Shown: positions 44,291-52,069 of the stretch, one piece after another
Layout of the letters: each line of letters starts with the position of its first letter
Numbering within the stretch: position 1 is the stretch's first letter
DNA from: BS750m-G57 sp964607575
GTDB taxonomy: Bacteria > Planctomycetota > Phycisphaerae > SM23-33
Reading direction: 5' to 3'
Assembly (NCBI GenBank): GCA_964607575.1
Contig: CAZSLS010000019.1
Span: forward strand, 1 to 52,089
DNA: 52,089 bases
Translations under genes and position numbers: made by a program
Notes under the pieces: model-generated
Told to the model about the DNA's origin: nothing
Databases searched by the model: none
The model's input: the letters and a program-made list of their open reading frames with translations, nothing else

Positions 44291-45565
44291 ATGCCTATAT
44301 CGAGAACAGCCCTGACAGGCATCGCAGCAGCATGCATGTTGTGCCTGCTCGCCGGGAGGGCGCGAACGGTTCCGCCGAAACCTTCCCAACCGTCCTGGCC
44401 TCGGTGGCGCGGGCCGAATCGCGACGGAAAATGCCCCGAGAGGAATCTCCTTCCCGCCTGGCCCGAAGGCGGGCCAAAACTCCTCTGGTCGGTAAAGGGG
44501 ATCGGGCGCGGGTGGTCTTCGCCGATTATCGCCGGCGGTCTGCTCTACATCACCGGCGACATCGGCGATGACCTGTGGATCTTCGCCTACCGCCCGGGCC
44601 CGGTTAAAAAACTCCAATGGAAAGTACGCAACGGGCGGTCGTGGAAGCGATCGTATCCCGGCGCCCGATCGAGTTGCACGTATGACGGCGGGAAGCTGTA
44701 CCACATGAACGCCCGCGGGCGGGTCGTATGCCTGCACGCCGCTTCGGGCAAAACCCTCTGGACGGTCGACACCTTCAAGCGATTTGGCGCGAAGACAATC
44801 CGCTGGGGCCACAGCGAATGCCTGCTCATCGACGGCCCGCGCCTGATCGTAACGCCCGGCGGATCCAAGGCGATGATAGCAGCCCTCGACAAGAACACCG
44901 GCAAGACGATCTGGGCGTCGGCGCCTCTGGGCAAAGACGCCGCCAGCTACGCCTCGCCGGTCCTCTTCGAGTATGGGGGAATGCGACACCTGGTCACCCA
45001 CAGTTCCAACCAGGCCTTCGGCGTCAACGCCGACACGGGCAAGATACTCTGGTCCCGCCCGCGCCCGACGCGATACCAGGTGATCTCGACCGTAGCGGTA
45101 TACCACGACGGAAAGGTATTCGTCACGAGCCCCGACGGCAAGCCGGCCGAACAGTACCGCCTGAAAGTCAACAAAGACGAAGCAAGCGTCCAGCAGACCT
45201 GGACATCGGAGCTTAACTGCCTCTCCGGCGGCGTGATCCACGCCGACGGGCGACTCTACGGGTCGGGGTACCGCAAGGGCGACGGGTGGTACTGCATCGA
45301 CTTCGCGACGGGCAAGACGCTCTACACCAAACGCGACCTGAACAGCGGCTCGGTAATCCTCGCTGACGGGCTGCTCTACTGCTTCTCCGAACGCGGCGAG
45401 ATGGCCCTGCTGAAACCGACTGACAAGGGCTTCGAAACCAAAGGGCGTTTCCGCCGCGTCGGGGCCAAGACCAAAGATTCCTGGGCCCATCCGGTGATCT
45501 GCGAGGGACGCCTCTACCTGAGATATCACGACACGCTGTGGTGCTACGACATCCGAAAGGAATAA
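44291..45565 (+). CDS. Secreted PQQ-like beta-propeller protein
   Basis: A 424-residue exported protein. The ATG at 44291 is favoured over the in-frame GTG at 44285 because AAAGG (44277-44281) then has a nine-base spacing. The signal peptide is ALTGIAAACMLCLLAG. The mature part starts with WPRWRGPNRDGKCPE, the typical opening of planctomycete PQQ-like propellers, and contains blades of the form GGLLYITGDIGDDLWIFAY, GRVVCLHAASGKTLWTVD, SKAMIAALDKNTGKTIWAS and QAFGVNADTGKILWS. No PQQ-dehydrogenase residues are evident, so a binding or sensing role is likely. The GH10 gene begins four bases after its stop. Confidence 0.88.
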   Translation: MPISRTALTGIAAACMLCLLAGRARTVPPKPSQPSWPRWRGPNRDGKCPERNLLPAWPEGGPKLLWSVKGIGRGWSSPIIAGGLLYITGDIGDDLWIFAYRPGPVKKLQWKVRNGRSWKRSYPGARSSCTYDGGKLYHMNARGRVVCLHAASGKTLWTVDTFKRFGAKTIRWGHSECLLIDGPRLIVTPGGSKAMIAALDKNTGKTIWASAPLGKDAASYASPVLFEYGGMRHLVTHSSNQAFGVNADTGKILWSRPRPTRYQVISTVAVYHDGKVFVTSPDGKPAEQYRLKVNKDEASVQQTWTSELNCLSGGVIHADGRLYGSGYRKGDGWYCIDFATGKTLYTKRDLNSGSVILADGLLYCFSERGEMALLKPTDKGFETKGRFRRVGAKTKDSWAHPVICEGRLYLRYHDTLWCYDIRKE

Positions 45566-45569
45566 TCTC

Positions 45570-47246
45570 ATGAAGCGAACATGGATATCCATTTTGATGA
45601 TCTTGTGTCTGGCCGGCCCAGCGAGCGGGCTGACGATAGACGCGACCAAGGCGCAGATCAAGACTGTCGGCGGAGTACGCGGCGGGGTATGGAACCTCTG
45701 GTCGACCGGCGAGGTCGGGGGCTATATCGAATTCGTCGACAGCGGTCGGTATAAAGTGGAGGTAACGGCTTACGGATCGTCGGCCGGGAGGGTCTGGCCG
45801 GAAATGTCGCTCAAGATAAACGGGGCCACCATCGACAGCGCCAAAGTCGCAAGCGCCACACCGAAGGTCTACACGTTCGTCGTCAAACTCCCCAAGGGTT
45901 CGGGGAGGGTCGTAGTCACGTTCGATAACGATGCGGTGATCGGAAACGAGGATCGCAACCTCTATCTCTCAAAGATCGAGATCACCCCGCCCAAAGGCGT
46001 CGCCGAACCGAAACTCGTTCCGAAAGAGCAGGCGATGGCGAAAGAAAACGCCCGACATGAACAGGCCGAACTGGCCGCGCTGAAACAAGCCGCCGTCGAC
46101 ATCGAGAAGAATCGCAAACGCGACGCCGAACTCCGCATCGTCGACGCCGCGGGCAAGCCCGTCTCCGGCGCGACGGTCAATATACAGCACATCCGCCACG
46201 ACTTCCTCTTCGGATGCAATATCTACATGTTCGATCGCTTCGGTAAGCCCGAGGAAGACGCCGCGTACAAGAAGCGATTTCGCGAACTGTTCAACGCGGC
46301 CACCACGGGCTTCTACTGGGCTTCCTACGAACCGGTCAAGGGCAAGCCGAAATACGCATACACCGACGCGGTCGTAAAGTGGGCTCTCAAGCATAACATC
46401 CGCCTGAAGGGACACCCGCTCCTGTGGGAGTACCGCCCGGGCATGCCAAAGTGGACCGGCGGAAAGCAGGCTGCCCCCGACGTGCAGAAGAAACGCATCT
46501 TCGATATCATGCAGCGATATTCGGGCAAGATCGAGTTCTGGGAGGTCGTTAACGAACCGGCCCACCTGCCCAGGCTCAAGATCGACGCCCCCTACCGCTG
46601 GGCCCGACAGGCCGACAAGAACGCCTACCTGATCATCAACGATTACTACGTGATGGCCAACGGTTACCCGCCATTCTTCAAACTGCTGAAGAAAACGCTC
46701 GACGCCGGCGTACCGTTCGACGGGATCGGCATCCAGGCACACGAACCGCGGACGATGCGTTTTCCGCTGGGCAAGTGCAGGGAGATCCTCGACCACTACG
46801 CGACGCTCGGTAAGGAACTGCACATAACCGAGTTCACCCCGACCACCAGCGGAGCGAAAATCACCGGCTCGCACGTCGACGGCGTCTGGGACGAAGCCGC
46901 CCAAGCCGAGTACGCCGAGAAGTTCTTCCGCATCTGCTTCGCGCACAAGGACGTGGTGGCGCTTACCTGGTGGGACCTGTGCGAGCGGGGAGCGTGGCTC
47001 AAGGGCGGCGGGCTGCTGCACAAAGACCTGAGCCCCAAGAAGGTCTACACCACGCTGAAGAAACTCCTCCACGAAGAATGGTCCACGCGCGCCGCGGGCA
47101 AGAGCGGACCGGCGGGCAAGTTCGTATTCCGCGGTTTCCACGGAACATATACGGCATCCGTAACTGCCGGCGGAAAGACCTCGAAAACCGAGTTCCACCT
47201 GGGCAAGGAAGGCCCTTCAACGTTCACCGCAAAGCTCGACCGATAG
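45570..47246 (+). CDS. Secreted endo-1,4-beta-xylanase, GH10 family
   Basis: A 558-residue exported protein that should cleave internal beta-1,4 links in xylan. The signal peptide (WISILMILCLAGPASG) is followed by a beta-sandwich at about residues 22-140 that looks like a carbohydrate-binding module, a charged linker with Ala/Glu/Lys helices (155-185), and the GH10 barrel. Catalytic residues are visible: acid/base Glu329 in VVNEP and nucleophile Glu421 in ITEF, supported by KGHPLLWEY and INDYYV. AAGGA precedes the ATG. It is co-transcribed with the PQQ protein four bases upstream. It is the clearest indicator of the glycan target, a xylan-type polymer. Confidence 0.94.
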   Translation: MKRTWISILMILCLAGPASGLTIDATKAQIKTVGGVRGGVWNLWSTGEVGGYIEFVDSGRYKVEVTAYGSSAGRVWPEMSLKINGATIDSAKVASATPKVYTFVVKLPKGSGRVVVTFDNDAVIGNEDRNLYLSKIEITPPKGVAEPKLVPKEQAMAKENARHEQAELAALKQAAVDIEKNRKRDAELRIVDAAGKPVSGATVNIQHIRHDFLFGCNIYMFDRFGKPEEDAAYKKRFRELFNAATTGFYWASYEPVKGKPKYAYTDAVVKWALKHNIRLKGHPLLWEYRPGMPKWTGGKQAAPDVQKKRIFDIMQRYSGKIEFWEVVNEPAHLPRLKIDAPYRWARQADKNAYLIINDYYVMANGYPPFFKLLKKTLDAGVPFDGIGIQAHEPRTMRFPLGKCREILDHYATLGKELHITEFTPTTSGAKITGSHVDGVWDEAAQAEYAEKFFRICFAHKDVVALTWWDLCERGAWLKGGGLLHKDLSPKKVYTTLKKLLHEEWSTRAAGKSGPAGKFVFRGFHGTYTASVTAGGKTSKTEFHLGKEGPSTFTAKLDR

Positions 47247-47421
47247 ACTACCGCCGCCGGCGAACGGCAGGCCGATAGTCGCCGGCCCGGGGGTCCGGAC
47301 GTGAATGTCATCGGTATCAAATCCTGAGCATCAACTGGATATCGAAGAAACTGATGTAGAGAGTCGTGCAAATCCGGTCAGACTATGGTATAAAGTGTTA
47401 CTAAATCGCATCGCTTTGATT

Positions 47422-47438
47422 GGATATCGTCGATATCC
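47422..47438. promoter_or_regulatory. 17-bp perfect palindrome upstream of the outer-membrane-like gene
   Basis: GGATATCG, T, CGATATCC is perfectly symmetric. A further half-site GGATATCG is at 47337-47344, and a minus-10-like TACAAT (47447-47452) follows eight bases after the palindrome. A repressor or activator site for the gene at 47494 is plausible. Confidence 0.45.
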
Positions 47439-47493
47439 TCCGATGCTACAATGGTTTATGCGAACCCTATTGGTGGTTCAAGGAGAAGGTAGA

Positions 47494-48237
47494 ATGAGTA
47501 TTCGAACCGGTTTGGTGCAATCTCTGGGGATCGGGGCACTGTTGTTTCTGAGCGTAGCGTCTTCAGTACAAGCCAGTCCCTCCGGTCTGAATAACATCCC
47601 AACCACCGACACCCCGCCTCCCAAAGCGGTAGTGCTGCAAACGTGGTTCAATCTCGGTGAGCATCTCAGCCGCGAGCAGTTCGTGGGATTCAAGACCAGC
47701 CCGATCAAGAACCTGGAAGTCGGCGTCGACTGGAAAGCGTTCACCAACGCCGCCCACGGCCACGCGACGTTCCAAGCCAAATACGCCGTCGACATCCTGC
47801 CCGACCTCATGCCCTACAAGTGGAAAGCCGCCGCCGGCGTCGCCAACGTCTCGTTCGATCGCGACCACACCGGAGAGCCCTTCCCATACGTAGCGACCAG
47901 CCTGGACCTCAAGGTCGCCAGGCTTCACGCCGGTTTCAGCGCACAGCGATACAACGAGGCGTTCTTCTTCGGCGTCGACAAGACGGTAACGTTTCTGGAT
48001 CGGAATCTGCAGTTCCGCGCCGACGCCATACAGTTCAACGACATGCGCGAAATGCTGTACAGCGCGGGCTTCGTTTACGAGTTCGGACGGAATAGCGAAT
48101 ACGAGCGTCCCTCGGGCGTATGGGGCGTTCTCGACGACATCGCAAAGAACCTCATATTCGAAGGCTGGGTCTCCATGCCATCGAACAACGACCCGGAAAC
48201 GTTCACCCTGAAACTGAACTACGTGATCAGGTGGTAA
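47494..48237 (+). CDS. Probable outer-membrane beta-barrel protein
   Basis: A 247-residue exported protein. A strong AAGGAGAAGG site supports the ATG at 47494. The signal peptide is LGIGALLFLSVASSVQA. The mature protein consists of short alternating strands rich in aromatic residues (NLEVGVDWKAFT, YKWKAAAGVANVSF, VARLHAGFSAQRY, LQFRADAIQF, MLYSAGFVYEF) and ends in LKLNYVIRW, with a terminal tryptophan as the last residue, typical of barrels inserted by the BAM machinery. I do not recognise a family. It is separated from the GH10 gene by 247 bases that contain the palindrome, and converges with the zincin gene. Confidence 0.7.
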   Translation: MSIRTGLVQSLGIGALLFLSVASSVQASPSGLNNIPTTDTPPPKAVVLQTWFNLGEHLSREQFVGFKTSPIKNLEVGVDWKAFTNAAHGHATFQAKYAVDILPDLMPYKWKAAAGVANVSFDRDHTGEPFPYVATSLDLKVARLHAGFSAQRYNEAFFFGVDKTVTFLDRNLQFRADAIQFNDMREMLYSAGFVYEFGRNSEYERPSGVWGVLDDIAKNLIFEGWVSMPSNNDPETFTLKLNYVIRW

Positions 48238-48258
48238 ACCGTCAGGCAAACGAAGCGG

Positions 48259-49281
48259 TCAGGACTCTTTGTTTGCTCGGGCCTCTTTGGCCTTTTTGGC
48301 CTTTTTCTCGGCCTCGATTCGGTTGAAGCCCTCAATGACCTTCTTCGGAAACCGGAAGGTAGGCGCCTTGGCCGGATCGAAACCGCGCAGGTGCGGTTCG
48401 TCCAACCGTTTGGCCACCGGCACGTAGGACCACGGATTACGCCCGAACGATTCGTCGATCAACCTCGCCAGCCCGGGTAGATACTTCTTCAACTGCTCGC
48501 GCGTTCTGATGTGGCAGAGGTGTTTTCCGTCGGGCCCGAGCGCCTCGAAGGAAGGGTTGCTCCCAGCCGCCTTTGGCCTGATGGACCCATTGCAATTGAA
48601 GTACGCCTGGACGCCCTCGGCCCAGAACTCCAGGGGCTCGCCCTTGTCGTCCAGCCCGTATCCGCGAAACCGCCCGCTTTCCTGCGCCTTTTTGCACAGC
48701 GCCCGAAGGCGCGGACCGAACTTCTTGTCCAGCGACAACAGTACATGGTGGATCCCGTGTGCGAACTCGTGGACGAAGATATTCTCGCCGGCCCAGGGGT
48801 CGCCCTTGAACATGAGCAGGTTCTCCTCGGCGCAGGTGATCAACCGCCCGCTCAAGCCCCTCGCCCGCATGTCCCACCAGGGGCCCATGTTGCGGGACTC
48901 GGGTATGTCGCTCGTCATTTCGGTGTACGCCATCACGCCCAGGTAATTCCGTTTCGCCAGCATCGCCAGGATATCCGGGCGTTTGGCAAGCATCTTCCGC
49001 ACCAGGTACGCCACTTCGCCCAGCGCGTGTTTCGAGACCTTCTCCGAACTGACGATCAGCAGCCCGTCGACCACGAGATGCTGCTTGTAGAACGGGTCGA
49101 GCGTCTTCAGCAGGGTCTCGGCGGGCGACAACTTCGGGCGAGTCGCTGCCTTCTCCGCCTTCTCGCCCGCACAAACGCCCGCCAAAAAGAGACAGAGCAT
49201 ACCGCCGGCGAGAACAACTAGAAAAACTGAAATCCGGCACCTCCGATTACGGGCCGATGGGGTCTTTTGCGCGTCGTTCAT
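48259..49281 (-). CDS. Secreted zinc metallopeptidase-like protein (HExxH)
   Basis: A 340-residue exported protein with an N-terminal hydrophobic signal (VFLVVLAGGMLCLFLAGVCA) behind a basic stretch (RNRRCR). The zincin motif HEFAH is at residues 171-175 (IFVHEFAHGIHH); a second conserved block LEFWAEGVQAYFN (217-229) would give the third zinc ligand (Glu218 or Glu222), in the gluzincin manner. A Lys/Ala-rich C-terminal tail (AEKKAKKAKEARANK) ends the protein. The family is not recognised more closely. The start has only a weak ribosome-binding site, so its exact position is uncertain. It lies downstream of, and on the same strand as, the AT-rich PEP-CTERM gene. Confidence 0.75.
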   Translation of the reverse strand: MNDAQKTPSARNRRCRISVFLVVLAGGMLCLFLAGVCAGEKAEKAATRPKLSPAETLLKTLDPFYKQHLVVDGLLIVSSEKVSKHALGEVAYLVRKMLAKRPDILAMLAKRNYLGVMAYTEMTSDIPESRNMGPWWDMRARGLSGRLITCAEENLLMFKGDPWAGENIFVHEFAHGIHHVLLSLDKKFGPRLRALCKKAQESGRFRGYGLDDKGEPLEFWAEGVQAYFNCNGSIRPKAAGSNPSFEALGPDGKHLCHIRTREQLKKYLPGLARLIDESFGRNPWSYVPVAKRLDEPHLRGFDPAKAPTFRFPKKVIEGFNRIEAEKKAKKAKEARANKES

Positions 49282-49389
49282 GTCATCAAGTCCAATCTAT
49301 TAAAGGGGTACTCCAGCAGGGAGGGCATCTAAGTTCAATTTTATCGTCAGACCCCCGGGAACAGAAGCCCTTTATCGCCCCCGTTAAGC

Positions 49390-49408
49390 GGCCGACAGCA
49401 CGTCGGCC
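49390..49408 (-). terminator. Hairpin downstream of the AT-rich PEP-CTERM gene
   Basis: GGCCGAC (49390-49396) and GTCGGCC (49402-49408) form a perfect 7-bp stem around a 5-base loop, 75 bases past the PEP-CTERM stop on the minus strand. No T-run follows. The remaining bases of this gap (49282-49482) hold nothing I recognise. Confidence 0.4.
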
Positions 49409-49482
49409 TTAAGGCCACAGATACACGGATGCTAACAGCCACGACAACGACAAGGGCATAGAGAGCGGTAAAGGAAAAGAGG

Positions 49483-50472
49483 TCATAGAGTCCTGGAAGT
49501 GCGAACGGATATCCCCCTTCTCTTCACTACCAGGGCTAACCCTCCAATCAGAAATGATATGATTGTCGCTGGTTCAGGAACTACCTCCGTTAATTCTAAA
49601 CTGGATAATATTTTAATGCGCCACCTGCCCTCACTGGATTGGTATACGGCACCAATACCTAATCCTTCCGGTTCATCAGGATTTGGACCACCTAAATATA
49701 TCCAATAAGCATCCCCTATTCGTATAAGACCAGAATAACCAGTCTCTTTCGCAAGAATGTAATAATCATACAACTCTCGTATTTCAACATCTGTATATCC
49801 TAACACGTCAAATACAGGATCATCAAGAGCGCCGTCTATGGCTGTATATACTTCCGATTGGTTCAGGTTCCTTACAAGAAATATGCCTACTTCTCCATGA
49901 CCCTGCTCATCCCATTGGGAACTTGTGGCATTAATTTCATATGGTTCTTCTCCAAATTCAATTTGCCATTGATCTAAAGGTCTATAATCACCAAAATCCC
50001 ACCGTTTACGTCTAGTGTAAGTAATACCAGTCTCAGGGTCTGTCCATGATGTATCAAGTCTTGAAGTAACTCCTGCTGATTGTCTTCCTCCGTCTAGATA
50101 TCTTACAACTTCGAAATACTCATAGAATTGATTGAGAACAGTTTCATCGGCGGAACCCTCATCAAAAAACCTGGCTCCAGACCAACCGAAGGAGTTTCTT
50201 ATCAAATTATCCACCGAGTCATAATCAGCAACCTGAAACCCGTAATCAGTAATAAATGCCGAATTTATGATATTATCATAGCTTACTGCAGTCGTCCTGT
50301 TCAGGTCCAACCATTCAAATCCAGTTGAAGTGTCGTACGTAATATATCCATTTCCTTCAACATACACTCCGTCATCCGTTATTAAATCTGTTTCTATAAG
50401 TTCCGCAGATACTGGTAACGAAAAAGAAACAACCACCACCGCCAGAGACACGATCTGAAATGCTTTCTTCAT
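49483..50472 (-). CDS. PEP-CTERM protein, AT-rich composition
   Basis: A 329-residue exported protein. The signal peptide is FQIVSLAVVVVSFSLPVSA; the start has AAAGGA upstream. The first domain contains YITYDTSTGFEWLDLNRTTAVSYDN, a block common in PEP-CTERM proteins with variants of GLEWLDLT. The C-terminus is the sorting signal: VPEPATIISFLIGGLALVVKRR, then a basic tail. The base composition differs from the neighbours: the line 49741-49800 has 20 G+C of 60, against 31 of 60 at 48301-48360 inside the zincin gene. Transfer from an AT-richer source is likely. The upstream leader, however, is shared with the next PEP-CTERM gene. Confidence 0.88.
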   Translation of the reverse strand: MKKAFQIVSLAVVVVSFSLPVSAELIETDLITDDGVYVEGNGYITYDTSTGFEWLDLNRTTAVSYDNIINSAFITDYGFQVADYDSVDNLIRNSFGWSGARFFDEGSADETVLNQFYEYFEVVRYLDGGRQSAGVTSRLDTSWTDPETGITYTRRKRWDFGDYRPLDQWQIEFGEEPYEINATSSQWDEQGHGEVGIFLVRNLNQSEVYTAIDGALDDPVFDVLGYTDVEIRELYDYYILAKETGYSGLIRIGDAYWIYLGGPNPDEPEGLGIGAVYQSSEGRWRIKILSSLELTEVVPEPATIISFLIGGLALVVKRRGISVRTSRTL

Positions 50473-50481
50473 CGCTCTATT

Positions 50482-50720
50482 CCTTTCTCGTCAATACATG
50501 GAAACCGTCACCGATGGGAACTTGTCAGATGCGGCTTGGCGCAGGAAAGAAGATATGCGAACTCAAAACCGCTCCTGCCTCATTTCAGATCCGACCGGCT
50601 CAGGCCGAATGCGGCCCGCCGCTCCACAACGGACGGGCTTGCCTACAGGGAAGATCATACCATTGCATCCCCGTTTCTCCAAGGCTAATATCAGATCGTT
50701 CAGCCCGAATTATTGCCCTG
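50482..50720 (-). promoter_or_regulatory. Duplicated structured leader, copy A (before the AT-rich PEP-CTERM gene)
   Basis: From the shared ribosome-binding bases (CCTTTCTC on the plus strand, 50482-50489) to the shared CCCGAATTAT (50704-50713) this region matches copy B (51849-52045) over nearly its whole length, with about 36 extra bases in the distal part. Read as minus-strand RNA it can form three hairpins: stems at 50614-50618/50634-50638, 50590-50596/50603-50609 and 50541-50546/50573-50578. The second contains a G-U pair that would be an A-C mismatch in plus-strand RNA. It ends ten bases before the start codon. The 215 bases beyond it (50731-50945) hold short inverted repeats but no gene. 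Confidence 0.7.
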
Positions 50721-50934
50721 AAAAGAAGTAACGTGATTACCTGATAATCGATCCCCTTGCTCCTGCCACAGTTACATCGCCCGCCCCTCGCCGTTAGCTG
50801 TTAGCTATCAGCGGTCAACTCCGGTTAGCGGCCTACGGCACGCGCCGGCTCTGCGTAGTACTCGCTACAGAGCACGAGTCGGCCCTCATCCCGACTCCAC
50901 CGAGTAGGGCCTGTCCCGGACAGCGCAAGACAAA

Positions 50935-50966
50935 GCGGCGGAGCCGGAATGAACCAGCCCCGCCGC
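50935..50966 (-). terminator. Terminator of the second PEP-CTERM gene
   Basis: GCGGCGG (50935-50941) and CCGCCGC (50960-50966) form a perfect 7-bp GC stem around 18 bases, 20 bases after the stop codon. On the minus strand it is followed by TTTGTCTT, which fits an intrinsic terminator. Confidence 0.6.
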
Positions 50967-50986
50967 TGTGAGTGTGTCTGTTGCGG

Positions 50987-51727
50987 CTACTGCTTACGGC
51001 GTCGTCTCAAGACGGCCAGACCGCCGATGGCCAGGAGGGTCAGGGTGGCCGGTTCCGGGGTGGTGCGGATGTCGTTGATCTGGATACGGGCAGGCAGGAT
51101 GGGGTCTACGTTACTGTATCCCGCACGAAGCCAGATCAAGTTGATGTCATTCAGATCCAGGGCCGGCTCGGCTGCAACAAAGTCGCTGAACAGGAATTCG
51201 TAGTTGCCGGGCCCGGTGATTGGCAATGCTTGCCAATCGAAATCACCATCCAAGTCTTCCAAGTGAAGAAACAAGGCCCCGCCCGGGCCGGGAGCGTCCG
51301 CCAAGTTGATAACGAAACGATCGTGACCTGTCGCGGTCAGATCAAGGGTCGGCGCTGCAAACCAGTATAGCAGGGCACCCTCACCATGACTGTTCGGGGC
51401 GAATTGAAACAAGATACCATCGTCGTTACCCCCGGGACCGTCAGGAAAGTTTTGGGCTGATATAGAGACCCCGGTTTGCAGGCGGACTGACACCCCACGT
51501 TCCCCTCCGGCGACATTGTTTGTAGGGAGGCCAGGCAACAATTCTCCCACGGGATTAGCATCCACGGTCGCATCCTCCATCACCCCGACGATATGTGGCG
51601 GATTCCCTTGGTGAACATTCAACTGCCCCACCTCAAAGTCGTCAATAACAATGGCGTAGGCCGGGACTCCGGTCAACAGGACGGCGACGGCGGCGAGAAC
51701 AAGAACAGAGTGGGCGAGTCGGAACAT
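50987..51727 (-). CDS. PEP-CTERM surface protein
   Basis: A 246-residue exported protein. I chose the ATG at 51727: GGAGGTG lies five to six bases upstream and a signal peptide (SVLVLAAVAVLLTGVPAYA) follows at once. The frame remains open back to 51868, and ATGs at 51844, 51841 and 51835 sit just after the ribosome-binding bases of the shared leader, so a form 36-39 residues longer cannot be excluded. The mature part is a beta-rich domain starting VIDDFEVGQLNV, with segments such as FVINLADAPGPGG and LEDLDGDFDW. The sorting signal is TPEPATLTLLAIGGLAVLRRRR. Normal G+C, unlike the neighbouring PEP-CTERM gene. Confidence 0.87.
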   Translation of the reverse strand: MFRLAHSVLVLAAVAVLLTGVPAYAIVIDDFEVGQLNVHQGNPPHIVGVMEDATVDANPVGELLPGLPTNNVAGGERGVSVRLQTGVSISAQNFPDGPGGNDDGILFQFAPNSHGEGALLYWFAAPTLDLTATGHDRFVINLADAPGPGGALFLHLEDLDGDFDWQALPITGPGNYEFLFSDFVAAEPALDLNDINLIWLRAGYSNVDPILPARIQINDIRTTPEPATLTLLAIGGLAVLRRRRKQ

Positions 51728-51848
51728 GTGGCACCTCCATCTTCGGTGATTCAGGCCGGGTAACTGATAGGAATTTTGATGCCGCGTATACGTGCGTGGG
51801 TGGACCGGGGGCGATGGGTTAACTGCATGTTTCATTTTCATCATCCTT

Positions 51849-52045
51849 TCCTTTCTCAAGAGAAACACACGGACACTGCCGTATGGGAACTTGTCGGACG
51901 CGGCTTGGCGCAGGAAAGAAAATATGCGAACGAAAACCGCTCCTGCCTCATTTCAGATCCGACCGGCTCAGGTCGAATGCAGCCCGCCGTTCCACTACGA
52001 AACGGGCTTTGCAAACAGAAATGGTAACGTGGAATCCCGAATTAT
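51849..52045 (-). promoter_or_regulatory. Duplicated structured leader, copy B (before the second PEP-CTERM gene)
   Basis: Homologous to 50482-50720. The near-identical core runs from ATGGGAACTTGTC (51882) through the GCTCCTGCC and TTTCAGATCC blocks to GGGCTT (about 52007). Hairpins on minus-strand RNA: 51981-51985/52002-52006, 51957-51963/51970-51976 and 51909-51914/51940-51945. A promoter lies at its far end (52041-52069), so this would be the 5' untranslated leader of the gene. Confidence 0.7.
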
Positions 52046-52069
52046 CCAAAGAGAAAATGAGATAAACAA
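52041..52069 (-). promoter_or_regulatory. Candidate promoter driving leader copy B
   Basis: On the minus strand TTGTTT (52064-52069, four of six), a 17-base spacer and GATAAT (52041-52046, five of six). Copy A keeps the TAATTCGGG bases around the minus-10 but not a clear minus-35. Confidence 0.45.

Noticed and set aside
42968..45661. Minus-strand reading frame of 897 codons
   Set aside because: Only the 3' part (to 44110) has a start, signal peptide and VWA domain; the rest is the opposite strand of the PQQ gene and of the intergenic region with its promoter.
50482..52045. Cyclic-di-GMP-I riboswitch
   Set aside because: Pieces such as GCAAAGCC and ACCGATGG recall that class, but they occur in only one copy or on the wrong strand, and the three-stem core and GNRA loop are not there.
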